Assembly: GCF_000406945.1 (NCBI RefSeq)
Contig: NZ_KE136354.1
Coordinates: 1,511,207 to 1,575,206, forward strand
Reading direction: 5' to 3'
Length of the DNA: 64,000 nucleotides
From: Enterococcus dispar ATCC 51266
Lineage (GTDB): Bacteria; Bacillota; Bacilli; Lactobacillales; Enterococcaceae
The notes below the pieces were generated by a model. The model was not told the origin of the DNA. It searched no databases and was given only the letters and a program-made list of their open reading frames with translations. Below, one piece after another: positions 56,178 through 64,000 of this stretch. Numbering within the stretch: position 1 is the first letter of the stretch; each line of letters begins with the position of its first letter. Both the position numbers and the translations under genes were made by a program.

Positions 56178-57907
56178 TGGGCTAATTCCTCCTCTGATAA
56201 CTGAGAAGCTGCAATATCATAATAAATACTGCAATTTTTCAGAAGTTCTTGGTGAGTTCCCATGCCAACTACATTACCTTCATCTAATACAATAATTTTG
56301 TCAGCATGCATAATGGTTCCGACCCGCTGTGCGACAATTAAAACTGTTGATTCAGTCGTTTCTTTTTTCAAGCGTGCCCGTAATTTGGCATCGGTTTGAT
56401 AATCTAAAGCGGAAAAACTGTCATCAAAAATATAGATTTCAGGATTACGAATAATCGCGCGGGCAATCGCTAAGCGTTGCTTTTGGCCACCAGAAAAATT
56501 CGTGCCGCCTTCTGATAAAAGAGCATCAAATCCTTCTGGCGTTTGGCTAATAAAATCCGCAGCTTGAGCGATATCCACCGCTCGCTGCATTTCTGCTTGG
56601 GTTGCATCTTCTTTACCGTAACGCAAGTTTTCCGCAATAGTGCCCGTAAAAAGCAAAGCTTTTTGCGGAATATAGCCAATTTTTTCACGTAAACTCTTTA
56701 AACGATAGTCCTTGACGTTAACTCCATCAATTAAGACTTCCCCTTCGCTGACATCATAAAAACGTGGGATCAATTGAATCAATGTTGACTTACCAGAACC
56801 AGTACTACCGATAAAAGCCACTGTTTCACCAGGTTGTGCAGTAAAACTGACATTGCGAATAATCGGACTTTCTGAGTGTCCCGGATAAGCAAAGGTTACA
56901 TCTTTGAATTCCACATAGCCATGAGTGGCTGTTTTAGTTACGCCATCTGCTTTTTCCACAATTTCAGAAGTTGCATCCAACGCTTCTTGAATTCGTCTGG
57001 CCGATACGGCCGCTCTGGGATACATCATAAAGACAGAGGCAAAGAGCATAAAAGAAAATAAGGCATGGAAAATATATTCGATAAAGGCAATCAAATCCCC
57101 AATTTGTAAACTTCCTTGATCAATTTTAATCGTCCCATTCCAAATAATTAGAACCATGACAATATTAAAAAGAAAGAAAAACCCGGGTTGCGCCACTGCC
57201 ATTAAGCGGAATAAGCTTTTTGAACTGGAAGCATAAGCTTTATTCACCTTTTCAAAACGCTTTTCTTCAAATTTTTCATTAACAAAAGCTCGAATAACGC
57301 GTAATCCCGATAAATTTTCTCGTAAAATCGCATTGATTTTGTCCAAATTATTTTGCTGTTTGGTTGATAATGGATCTGAAAACTTCGCAATCGCAATAAC
57401 TGCCAACAATAAAATAGGCAAAGCAGCCAAAACATACCAACTCAAAGAAGGACTGGTTCGAAATATCATATATAAACTGACGATAAACATCATCGGCGTC
57501 ATAAAACCAGTTCGCAAGATATTTTGCATAAACAACATAATTTGATAGGCATCATTGGTTACCCGTGTAATTAAAGACGAAACCCCAATCTGCTCATACT
57601 CATAGTGAGAGTAGCCTTGTGTCTTGGCAAATAAATCATCGCGAATATCAGCTGTAATATTGGTGGTAATACGGGTGGTAAAATACCCCAGCAAAATATT
57701 CATCGCTACCCCTAAAATCGTAATAATGACCATTAATAACCCTAATTGCTGGATTTGACTAAAACTTTTTGCGGGAATTGCCGAATCAATCATCCGTGCC
57801 AAAATCGTTGGTAAACCCAGTTCGATAATGATAAACCCAAAGACACAGATGAAATCAAAAAGTAAAAGTTTTTTGTAGCGCATTGTGTAATGCCACATCA
57901 ATTTCAT
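56174..57907 (-). CDS. Heterodimeric ABC exporter, subunit with degenerate ATPase site
   Basis: A 577-residue half-transporter. Walker A is IGSTGSGKST and the signature FSGGQKQRLA is consensus, but Walker B reads IYIFDDSFSALD with Asp in place of the catalytic Glu. It is the degenerate-site partner of 54414-56177. Its ATG overlaps the stop of the 45-codon leader ORF (ATGA) and has AAAGGAGG upstream, so it can be translated both by coupling and independently. Confidence 0.9.
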   Translation of the reverse strand: MKLMWHYTMRYKKLLLFDFICVFGFIIIELGLPTILARMIDSAIPAKSFSQIQQLGLLMVIITILGVAMNILLGYFTTRITTNITADIRDDLFAKTQGYSHYEYEQIGVSSLITRVTNDAYQIMLFMQNILRTGFMTPMMFIVSLYMIFRTSPSLSWYVLAALPILLLAVIAIAKFSDPLSTKQQNNLDKINAILRENLSGLRVIRAFVNEKFEEKRFEKVNKAYASSSKSLFRLMAVAQPGFFFLFNIVMVLIIWNGTIKIDQGSLQIGDLIAFIEYIFHALFSFMLFASVFMMYPRAAVSARRIQEALDATSEIVEKADGVTKTATHGYVEFKDVTFAYPGHSESPIIRNVSFTAQPGETVAFIGSTGSGKSTLIQLIPRFYDVSEGEVLIDGVNVKDYRLKSLREKIGYIPQKALLFTGTIAENLRYGKEDATQAEMQRAVDIAQAADFISQTPEGFDALLSEGGTNFSGGQKQRLAIARAIIRNPEIYIFDDSFSALDYQTDAKLRARLKKETTESTVLIVAQRVGTIMHADKIIVLDEGNVVGMGTHQELLKNCSIYYDIAASQLSEEELAQ

Positions 57908-58041
57908 ATTTTTTCCTCCTTTATTAAAATAAAGACAGGCAGCGCCTGTGAACGCGTAAAATTGCCGGAACTGTTTTCAAAAGAAAAATGGCACCTCAAA
58001 AATAACTTGAAGTGAGACCACGCGTTACCAAATTTTCGCAT
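57904..58041 (-). CDS. Leader peptide ORF of the ABC exporter, bmrB-like
   Basis: A 45-codon frame begins at ATG 58041 with GAGG 3 nt upstream and ends with TGA overlapping the exporter start (ATGA). It begins MRKFGNAWSHFKLFLRCHF and ends FILIKEEKI. Codons ~9-20 lie in a terminator hairpin (57980-58014). Such a layout, a short translated leader overlapping a terminator before a heterodimeric ABC exporter, is known from bmrB-bmrCD of Bacillus subtilis, where ribosome stalling by translation inhibitors prevents termination. No sequence homology to BmrB was tested. A -10 TATACT or TATAGT lies just upstream. Confidence 0.65.
   Translation of the reverse strand: MRKFGNAWSHFKLFLRCHFSFENSSGNFTRSQALPVFILIKEEKI
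57978..58016 (-). terminator. Attenuator terminator inside the leader ORF
   Basis: On the minus strand CACTTCAA (58014-58007) pairs with TTGAGGTG (57999-57992, one G-U pair), followed by CCATTTTTCTTTT. It lies within the leader reading frame. Upstream AACGCGT (58020-58026) is complementary to ACGCGTT (57951-57957), a possible alternative pairing. Confidence 0.65.
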
Positions 58042-58266
58042 TACCCTCACTATAACACAGTATATTTTCTAATTGTAGCCAAATTCACCAGAAATTTTAA
58101 GGATTTTTTCTCCTTATTAATAAGAAATGAAAACTGGCTAAATGAGCTGATTTAAAAGTTTCTTGACTTACTTTACTGAAATAAATAGTTTTTAAGAGAA
58201 ATAAAAATTCCTTTTTGTAACCCTTTTACCCCTTTGCCTTTTCTATACTTATTGAAAAATCTATGC

Positions 58267-58475
58267 TAAAATAGCATTAATTGGGCGTTAATACGCCAAA
58301 GGAACGGTTGAATTGAAACATAAGCGGAAAGTAAAGACGAGACTTTCTCTTTTTAAAGATCTTCTGATTTTTAAAAAGCATCCACATTTTGGCGGAGATT
58401 TTGCTAGTTGTTAAAATTATTTGCACTATCCAGCTGCAAATATTTTAGCAAAAAGTACCTCCCCTGTTTTTTGAA
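58267..58475 (+). promoter_or_regulatory. Structured leader of rpoY-rnjA (possible attenuator or small RNA)
   Basis: An extended -10, TGC-TAAAAT (58264-58272), points to a start near 58280. Then come GGCGT-TAAT-ACGCC, a hairpin GAAAGT/ACTTTC with TCTTTTT behind it (~58329-58357), and a ~70-nt stem made of GGAG, TTTTGCT, AAAAT and ATTTGCA on one side and TGCAAAT, ATTTT, AGCAAAA and CTCC on the other (58394-58462), followed by TGTTTTTT. The last is a strong terminator-like structure 80 nt before rpoY. It is either a switchable attenuator or the end of a ~190-nt RNA. Confidence 0.6.
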
Positions 58476-58553
58476 TGCCTTAATTCTCGTACTTGGTCAT
58501 CTTTAGATGTCATTTTTATACCGTTTAAATTAACTAATAAAGGAGTCAAACAC

Positions 58554-58766
58554 ATGATCTACAAAGTTTACTATCAAGAAACAAAAATTCGCAATCCAAA
58601 AAGAGAACAAACACAAGCAATTTACGTTGAGGCAGCCGATGAAGTTACGGCTCGTGCGTTAGTTGAAGAACACACCCCATACAATATTGAATTCATTCAA
58701 GGTTTAGATGATAGCCATCTAGCTTATGAAAAAGAAAATACAGACTTCAAGTTGACGGAGTTTTAA
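58554..58766 (+). CDS. rpoY: RNA polymerase epsilon subunit
   Basis: A 70-residue protein beginning [27 protein letters not shown], the YkzG/RpoY (DUF1447) family. It is a small subunit of Firmicute RNA polymerase bound near the jaw, similar in fold to phage Gp2, and may protect against phage or help transcription. It is encoded directly upstream of rnjA, with one base between stop and start, a conserved pairing in Firmicutes. ATG follows AAAGGAG. Confidence 0.94.
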   Translation: MIYKVYYQETKIRNPKREQTQAIYVEAADEVTARALVEEHTPYNIEFIQGLDDSHLAYEKENTDFKLTEF

Positions 58767-58767
58767 A

Positions 58768-60444
58768 ATGAAAGTCTCTTTGAAGAACAACGAAACCGGC
58801 GTCTTTGGAATCGGTGGTCTTGGTGAGATTGGAAAAAACTGTTATGGGGTACAATTTCAAGACGAAATCATCATTATTGATGCTGGGATCAAATTTCCAG
58901 AAGATGAATTACTTGGAATTGACTATGTCATTTCCGATTATAGTTACATTGTGCAAAACTTACCTAAAGTAAAGGCCCTTGTAATAACTCACGGTCACGA
59001 AGATCACATTGGGGGAATTCCCTACCTATTACGTCAAGCGAATATCCCTATCTATGCCGGACCATTAGCACTTGCGCTTATTACAAATAAGTTGGATGAA
59101 CACGGTTTATTGCGGGATGCGCAGTTACATGAAATTAACGAAGACACAATTATCCGTTTTAGGAAAACTTCTGTTAGCTTTTTCCGCACCACTCACAGTA
59201 TTCCAGATGCATTAGGAATTGTGGTCAAAACTCCTTCTGGCAATATTGTTCAAACCGGTGATTTTAAATTCGATTTTACACCGGTTGGCGAACCTGCTAA
59301 TTTACACAAAATGGCACGAATTGGCGAAGAAGGCGTATTGTGTCTGTTATCTGACAGTACAAATGCTGAAATTCCAACATTTACCAAATCTGAAAAAATT
59401 ATTGGTACTTCCATTTTGAAAATCTTTGAAAAAATTGAAGGCCGTATTATTTTTGCCTCTTTTGCTTCTAATATTTTCAGACTGCAACAAGCAGCAGATG
59501 CTGCGGTGGCTACAGGACGTAAAATTGCGGTCTTTGGTCGCAGCATGGAAAATGCGATGATTAACGGACAAAAATTAGGCTATATAAAAGTTCCCGATGG
59601 TACTTTTATTGACGCGCATGAAGTCAATCGATTACCAGCCAATGAAGTCTTGATTTTATGTACTGGCTCACAAGGTGAACCAATGGCAGCTTTAAGCCGC
59701 ATTGCCAACGGTACCCACCGTCAAATTCAAATTCAACCAGATGATACGGTGATCTTTTCTAGCTCACCAATTCCTGGTAATACAACCAGTGTCAACCATT
59801 TGATTAACTTACTAATGGAAGCTGGTGCTGAAGTTATTCACGGTAAAATTAACAACATTCATACTTCTGGACATGGTGGCCAAGAAGAACAAAAATTGAT
59901 GTTGCGCTTAATGAAACCTAAATATTTTATGCCAATTCATGGAGAGTATCGGATGTTAAAAATCCATACCCAACTAGCCCAAGATACAGGCGTACCAAAA
60001 GAAAATTGCTTCTTGATGGAAAATGGCGATATGTTAGCTTTAACTGCTGACAGTGCCCGTATTTGCGGCCATTTCAATGCCGGAGATGTTTACGTCGATG
60101 GTAGCGGCATTGGAGATATCGGTAACGTAGTTTTACGCGACCGTCATATTTTATCAGAAGAAGGTTTGGTTTTAGCTGTGGCAACAGTCGATATTGCCAA
60201 AAAAGAAATTTTGGCTGGTCCTGACATTTTATCTCGTGGTTTTGTCTATATGCGTGAATCCGGCGAAATGATTAACGAAGGACAAACCTTACTGTTCAAA
60301 GCCTTAAGAGAAGCGATGAATCAACCAGATTGTAACGAATTCAAACTAAGAGAAGCGATGTCTAACGCATTGCAACCTTATTTGTTTGAAAAAACCGAGC
60401 GTCATCCCATGATTTTATCTATGATTATGACACCGGAAAATTAA
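58768..60444 (+). CDS. rnjA: Ribonuclease J1
   Basis: A 558-residue metallo-beta-lactamase/beta-CASP ribonuclease. The zinc motif [10 protein letters not shown] carries His75, His77, Asp79 and His80; further SDSTNAE, the beta-CASP motif HTSGHGG and [14 protein letters not shown] are intact. RNase J1 is a 5'-to-3' exonuclease and endonuclease central to mRNA decay in Gram-positive bacteria. It is cotranscribed with rpoY and ends at a strong terminator (60475-60536). Confidence 0.96.
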   Translation: MKVSLKNNETGVFGIGGLGEIGKNCYGVQFQDEIIIIDAGIKFPEDELLGIDYVISDYSYIVQNLPKVKALVITHGHEDHIGGIPYLLRQANIPIYAGPLALALITNKLDEHGLLRDAQLHEINEDTIIRFRKTSVSFFRTTHSIPDALGIVVKTPSGNIVQTGDFKFDFTPVGEPANLHKMARIGEEGVLCLLSDSTNAEIPTFTKSEKIIGTSILKIFEKIEGRIIFASFASNIFRLQQAADAAVATGRKIAVFGRSMENAMINGQKLGYIKVPDGTFIDAHEVNRLPANEVLILCTGSQGEPMAALSRIANGTHRQIQIQPDDTVIFSSSPIPGNTTSVNHLINLLMEAGAEVIHGKINNIHTSGHGGQEEQKLMLRLMKPKYFMPIHGEYRMLKIHTQLAQDTGVPKENCFLMENGDMLALTADSARICGHFNAGDVYVDGSGIGDIGNVVLRDRHILSEEGLVLAVATVDIAKKEILAGPDILSRGFVYMRESGEMINEGQTLLFKALREAMNQPDCNEFKLREAMSNALQPYLFEKTERHPMILSMIMTPEN

Positions 60445-60474
60445 AGTAACGACTACGGCATAGTTTAATAAATA

Positions 60475-60537
60475 AATACCCAAGTCGATAGAAAAGTATA
60501 AGTGTTCCTCACTTTTCTATCAGACTTGGGTATTTTT
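60475..60537 (+). terminator. Terminator of rnjA
   Basis: AATACCCAAGT (60475-60485) pairs with ACTTGGGTATT (60524-60534), and ATAGAAAAGT (60488-60497) with ACTTTTCTAT (60511-60520), followed by T5. The stem is over 20 bp. Confidence 0.88.
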
Positions 60538-60557
60538 ATAATAAAAAATTGAGGATA

Positions 60558-60601
60558 TAAAAAATGGGTGCTGACAAAAACTTGTCAGCACCCATTTTAC
60601 G
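60558..60601. terminator. 17-bp perfect hairpin, terminator of the cold-shock gene
   Basis: AAAATGGGTGCTGACAA (60561-60577) and TTGTCAGCACCCATTTT (60582-60598) are perfectly complementary with a 4-nt loop. A-runs precede it on the plus strand, so T-runs follow on the minus strand, fitting termination of the csp transcript. Confidence 0.75.
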
Positions 60602-60740
60602 AACAAACAGCGTTTCATAAATAGCTTCTTAAAAACGAGACAGATAAACACAACATTCCGAAAAGTCATATTCATTCATCCGCACTATTATCAATAGCTG
60701 AACACTTTTGTCCGCCCTCAAAGCACCTATTTTAAAATGT

Positions 60741-60941
60741 TTAGGCTTTTTCTACGTTAGTCGCTTGAGGACCGCGGTCTGATTCTTCAACGTCGAAAGT
60801 CACTGCTTGACCTTCTTCTAAAGTTTTGAAACCGTCGCCTTGGATTGCTGAGAAATGTACGAATACATCGCTGCCGTCTTCACGTGAAATGAAGCCAAAA
60901 CCTTTTTCTGCGTTAAACCATTTTACTGTACCATGTTCCAT
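60741..60941 (-). CDS. csp: Cold-shock protein
   Basis: A 66-residue CspA-family protein: [15 protein letters not shown] (RNP1) and DVFVHFSAI (RNP2) are intact. These proteins bind single-stranded RNA and act as RNA chaperones. ATG 60941 follows AAGGAGG; an upstream extension of the frame to 61046 is not coding, since it crosses the leader. A 110-nt leader from the promoter at 61059-61087 is typical of cold-shock genes. Confidence 0.95.
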   Translation of the reverse strand: MEHGTVKWFNAEKGFGFISREDGSDVFVHFSAIQGDGFKTLEEGQAVTFDVEESDRGPQATNVEKA

Positions 60942-61058
60942 GGGTGAAAACCTCCTTGTGCTTTGCACAGATTGATGTGTAACGTTGTTGGCAAAGAATA
61001 GAGGTGACCCAAATGTTTCAACTTCTATCACTAAACCGCTAAACAAAATTACACTAAT

Positions 61059-61087
61059 ATTTTACACTTGCCTGATTTTTTTTGCAA
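61059..61087 (-). promoter_or_regulatory. csp promoter with long 5' leader
   Basis: TTGCAA (61082-61087), 17-bp spacer and TAAAAT (61059-61064) on the minus strand. Transcription would start near 61052, leaving a ~110-nt untranslated leader before the ATG at 60941, as in cold-induced csp genes. Confidence 0.65.
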
Positions 61088-61092
61088 GTCTG

Positions 61093-61770
61093 CTAATTCC
61101 ACAAACCTTCTTCTCTTAAGCTAATGTATTCGCTACCGCCAATAACTAAATGATCCAGTAATTCAATCCCCATTAATTCCCCACACTCTTTTAAACGTTT
61201 TGTAAAAGCGATATCATTATGGGAGGGCGTAGGACTACCAGAAGGATGATTATGACAAATTACAATGCGAGCTGCCGCCACTTTAACTGCTGTTTTAAAG
61301 ATTTCGCGTGGATGAGCAATCGATTGATTTAATGAACCAATAAAAATAGTTCTTTTTTGAATAATTTGATTTTTGGTATTTAAATAAATACAGAGTAAAT
61401 GTTCTTGCTCATAATCCCGCATTTCTTCAGCAAGCATACATCCTAACTCGTAACTAGAAGAAACATGCCCCATTTTTAATTGATTGGATTTGCTGATGCG
61501 ATGTCCTAATTCGATCATTGCCAAAAGTTCTATCGCCTTTACTTCGCCTATCCCACAAATCAGCATGAATTCTTGTAACTCGGCCGTTTTTAATTGATGC
61601 AAGTCGCCAAAAAAATTTAAAATTTCCGCCGCTAATTCAATAGTGGTGGCCTTTTTTGAACCGGTGCGTAAAATAATCGCTAGTAACTCTTGATCGGATA
61701 ATGCACTGGCCCCTTTTTGCTTTAGTCTTTCTCGCGGTCGCGTATTTAGTGGCAATGTTTTTATTTTCAT
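61093..61770 (-). CDS. radC: RadC-family JAB-domain protein
   Basis: A 225-residue protein with an N-terminal helix-hairpin-helix region (LSDQELLAIILRTG; ICGIGEVKAIELLAMIELGHR) and a C-terminal MPN/JAB domain with the metal motif VICHNHPSGSPTPSHNDIAFTKRL. RadC has unclear function despite its name; a metal-dependent nuclease or protease-like role is suspected. It is a stable neighbour of the HAD gene and folC in enterococci-like genomes. Confidence 0.92.
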   Translation of the reverse strand: MKIKTLPLNTRPRERLKQKGASALSDQELLAIILRTGSKKATTIELAAEILNFFGDLHQLKTAELQEFMLICGIGEVKAIELLAMIELGHRISKSNQLKMGHVSSSYELGCMLAEEMRDYEQEHLLCIYLNTKNQIIQKRTIFIGSLNQSIAHPREIFKTAVKVAAARIVICHNHPSGSPTPSHNDIAFTKRLKECGELMGIELLDHLVIGGSEYISLREEGLWN

Positions 61771-61826
61771 GAAAAAACTCCTTTACGTTCTTTTTAATAA
61801 AGTACGCAAAAGAGTCAAATAAATAT

Positions 61827-62483
61827 TTAAGCTAAAAATTTAGGCACTTCATGTAATGAAGAGACGACTGCCACTGTCTTATTTTTTAAATCTGCATCTG
61901 GTGGCAGTAAATCCGGTACCATGATGACCGGAATTTCAGCACGATATGCTGCTAAAACACCATTTTGTGAATCTTCCAATACCAAGGTTTCTTCCTTTTT
62001 TGTCCCTAAAAGATTTTGTGCGGCTAAAAAAATTGCCGGATCTGGTTTTGCTTTTGGCACATCTTCAGCTGAGACAACAGTAGAAAAATAAGCTGTTAAT
62101 TCTGCTTGTTCTAAGAGTTCATCAATTACTGCACGCTGATTACTAGAGGCGATCACCCACTTAATCTTGTTTGCTTTTAAATAAGTTAAAAGTTCCATAA
62201 CGCCTGGTTTCAAAGTTGCCTTACCCTGGGCAAACAGCAGCCGTGTATTTTCATACGCTGCTTCAATAAAGGCTGTTACGGTGTCGACGCCAAATTTTTC
62301 ATCAAATAATTCGTGATACCTCATAATAACTTCTTCATCTGAAATCCCCAATAAATTTAAATAAAGTTCCTTGTCATAAGGAAAACCAAAAGTATCAGCG
62401 GCGGCTTGCGCACCCGCATAATAAAGCTGCTCCGTATCAAAAATCAAACCATCCATATCAAAAATAACACCTTTAACTGACAT
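61827..62483 (-). CDS. HAD-family sugar phosphatase / phosphoglucomutase-like hydrolase
   Basis: About 218 residues. The nucleophile motif VIFDMDGLIFDTEQLYY has Asp-x-Asp, followed by VIASSNQR (motif II) and KPDPAIFLAAQNLLG plus LVLEDSQNGVLAAYRA (motifs III and IV). The alpha-helical cap of subclass IA is present. It is like beta-phosphoglucomutases and small-molecule phosphatases; the exact substrate is unknown. ATG 62483 overlaps folC by 11 bp and follows GGGAGG. Confidence 0.88.
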   Translation of the reverse strand: MSVKGVIFDMDGLIFDTEQLYYAGAQAAADTFGFPYDKELYLNLLGISDEEVIMRYHELFDEKFGVDTVTAFIEAAYENTRLLFAQGKATLKPGVMELLTYLKANKIKWVIASSNQRAVIDELLEQAELTAYFSTVVSAEDVPKAKPDPAIFLAAQNLLGTKKEETLVLEDSQNGVLAAYRAEIPVIMVPDLLPPDADLKNKTVAVVSSLHEVPKFLA

Positions 62484-63792
62484 GTGGACCTCCCATTTCC
62501 AATAATAAACTGCGTACTTCTGCCACAAAATACAGTGATCCTGTTACAAGTAACAGAGATTCATCATCCATTTTCTCTAAAATTTCAGCTAAGCCAAATT
62601 GCCATAAAGAAACAATGGAGACACGTTTTTCATCCACATTGACAAAATCATCATCCAATTTAATTGCCCGTGGATAATCAAAAGTTGTCAAATAAATATG
62701 ACTATTTTTTAATTGCAATAATTCTTGCAGCATCTCAGCAACATTTTTGGTTTCTAATGCTGAAAATAAAATATGCAATTTGCGGTCACTAAATTCATTT
62801 TGAACTGATTCAACCAAGCGCTTCATGGCGTGAGTATTATGAGCGCCATCCAAAATAATAAAAGGTTCTGTGCTAAGCCGTTCCATACGAGCGGGCCAAA
62901 ATGTCTTTTGCAGCGCCTTTTTGATTTCTTTTTCTTGCCAATTAATTTTATTTTGCTCACAGTATAATTGAAATAATTGAATGGCCACCCCTGCATTTTC
63001 GGGTTGATGACGACCAATCAAAGCTGTTTTTAAATGTTTCAATTTCCCATTTTGGTTACTAAAATCAAACCATTCTCCCCAATTATCGTCCGGGTGTAAA
63101 TAATTTACCTGATATTCTTCCCCAAAACGGTAAATAGTTGAATGTTTCTTATCAGCGGTTTGTGTAATAACCCCTAATGCATTTTCTGGAATATTTCCCG
63201 TTACAACTGGCACATTTTCTTTAATAATGCCGGCTTTTTGCTCTGCAATTAACTCTAATGTATCCCCTAAAATTTCCGTATGATCATAACCAATGGTTGT
63301 AATAGCTGTTAGCATCGGTTCCACCACATTGGTAGAATCGAGTAAGCCGCCTAAACCTACTTCAATAATGGCAACATCCACTTTGCCAACAAAATAATCA
63401 AAAGCTAGTGCTGTCAGCACTTCAAATTCTGTAATGCCACTTACCGCTTCTTGTTGATCTAGTTTTTCAACTAAAGGTTGGTATTTATTTACAAGCAGGA
63501 CCAATTCTTCATCAGTGATAAACTTGCCATCAATGGCAATTCGTTCGTGAAAACTTTCAATATAAGGTGAAGTGAAAGTTCCAACGACAATCCCTGCAGC
63601 TTGTAACATTTCCTTTAAATAGCTGATGGTTGAGCCTTTGCCATTCGTACCGGCAATATGAATTGTAGGCACTTTTTTTTCAGGATGACCAACTAAATCT
63701 AATAACGCCGCTACCCGTTGTAAACCCGGTCTTGAACCAAATGGTTTACGGCTGTGAATCCATTCAATCGCTTTACTTCCAGTATCTACCAT
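62473..63792 (-). CDS. folC: Bifunctional folylpolyglutamate / dihydrofolate synthase
   Basis: About 439 residues. It adds glutamates to folates and in many bacteria also joins dihydropteroate and glutamate. The P-loop is HIAGTNGKGSTISYLKEML, with FTSPYIESFHERI, VDVAIIEVGLGGLLDSTNV, and the C-terminal Mur-ligase domain with ILDGAHNTHAM. ATG 63792 has GAGGTGG 5 nt upstream; GTG 63801 would be within that site. Confidence 0.94.
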   Translation of the reverse strand: MVDTGSKAIEWIHSRKPFGSRPGLQRVAALLDLVGHPEKKVPTIHIAGTNGKGSTISYLKEMLQAAGIVVGTFTSPYIESFHERIAIDGKFITDEELVLLVNKYQPLVEKLDQQEAVSGITEFEVLTALAFDYFVGKVDVAIIEVGLGGLLDSTNVVEPMLTAITTIGYDHTEILGDTLELIAEQKAGIIKENVPVVTGNIPENALGVITQTADKKHSTIYRFGEEYQVNYLHPDDNWGEWFDFSNQNGKLKHLKTALIGRHQPENAGVAIQLFQLYCEQNKINWQEKEIKKALQKTFWPARMERLSTEPFIILDGAHNTHAMKRLVESVQNEFSDRKLHILFSALETKNVAEMLQELLQLKNSHIYLTTFDYPRAIKLDDDFVNVDEKRVSIVSLWQFGLAEILEKMDDESLLLVTGSLYFVAEVRSLLLEMGGPHVS

Positions 63793-63954
63793 TTTTACCA
63801 CCTCACCGCTTCATTATAACAAACTCCCTTTACAAAGACAGAAAGAAATATTTCAAATTAAAGCGTTAGCTCATTTTCAGTAGAGCAGTTTGGGGACAAA
63901 CAGGATGAATTTGCCACTTTCAACTAATCTAAACCGCTTAAAGCCGGTTACAAT

Positions 63955-63995
63955 CTAAAAAAAGACCTGAGAAAATAAATTCTCAAGTCCTAATA
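63955..63995 (-). terminator. Terminator of the gene beyond the right edge
   Basis: AGACCTGAGAA and TTCTCAAGTCCT pair imperfectly, with T7 on the minus strand. It lies upstream of folC and must end a minus-strand gene outside the window (often valS in related genomes; inference). Confidence 0.65.
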
Positions 63996-64000
63996 TTATC

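Noticed and set aside
58280-58472. 6S RNA gene
   Set aside because: The length would fit, but the sequence does not fold as one long hairpin with a central bubble; it is a series of separate hairpins.
60942-61046. N-terminal extension of the cold-shock protein
   Set aside because: The strong ribosome site and the universal CspA start motif place the start at 60941; the upstream part is leader RNA.
61827-62528. Longer start of the HAD hydrolase at 62528
   Set aside because: The first 15 codons would lie in folC without a ribosome site, while GGGAGG precedes ATG 62483, directly before the conserved nucleophile strand.

Overview
The window is a low-GC Firmicute chromosome segment, most likely from Enterococcaceae. 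The gene content supports this: adjacent rpmE2-rho-murA, fba and pyrG, glnR-glnA, rpoY-rnjA, a LytSR-LrgAB unit, MsmX-type sugar ABC importers without their own ATPase, and several heterodimeric ABC exporters. The species cannot be named from the sequence alone. Almost all genes are on the minus strand.

Layout. 1-2905: sugar phosphorylase operon (GPH symporter, alpha/beta hydrolase, start of a GH65 phosphorylase). 3109-4810: lipid kinase and a small membrane protein. 5146-13462: an 8.3 kb integrative element inserted in the 3' end of rpmE2 (L31), flanked by 42-bp att repeats. It carries a tyrosine integrase, a probable excisionase, an HUH-type rolling-circle Rep, a hairpin-rich origin-like region, two XRE regulators, one gene broken by a nonsense codon, and a cargo of unrecognised secreted or membrane proteins, one with a strongly structured 5' leader. 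13428-19549: rpmE2, rho, murA, then an N-acetylglucosamine-type PTS permease with its BglG-family antiterminator and an RNA switch. 19680-30585: beta-glucoside cluster (ROK kinase, DUF624, lipoprotein, two permeases, LacI regulator, GH3, GH1 6-phospho-beta-glucosidase, RpiR regulator). 30843-35272: heterodimeric ABC exporter with a divergent MerR regulator and a 19-bp-spacer promoter. 35412-38456: fba and pyrG, the latter with a GGG-start attenuator. 38629-41060: pflB followed by only the last ~59 codons of pflA. 41081-44799: lrgB, lrgA, lytR, lytS. 44965-51061: glnA, glnR, a YnbB-like PLP enzyme, hflX, miaA, glpQ. 51328-53669: a small membrane protein, clpP with a CtsR box, and a quinone-oxidoreductase-like enzyme. 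53821-58041: gamma-carbonic anhydrase-like protein and a second ABC exporter pair preceded by a 45-codon leader ORF overlapping a terminator. 58267-60444: rpoY-rnjA behind a structured leader. 60741-63792: cold-shock protein, radC, HAD phosphatase, folC.

How the genes fit together. The beta-glucoside cluster suggests uptake of unphosphorylated oligosaccharides by ABC transport, then cytoplasmic phosphorylation by the ROK kinase and hydrolysis by the GH1 enzyme, or direct hydrolysis by GH3. The mobile element restores the last codons and the terminator of rpmE2, so its host gene is preserved. The most notable points are the bmrB-like leader ORF before the ABC pair at 54414-57907, the decayed pflA next to an intact pflB, the integrase reading frame that crosses the attachment site, and the uncharacterised cargo of the element.
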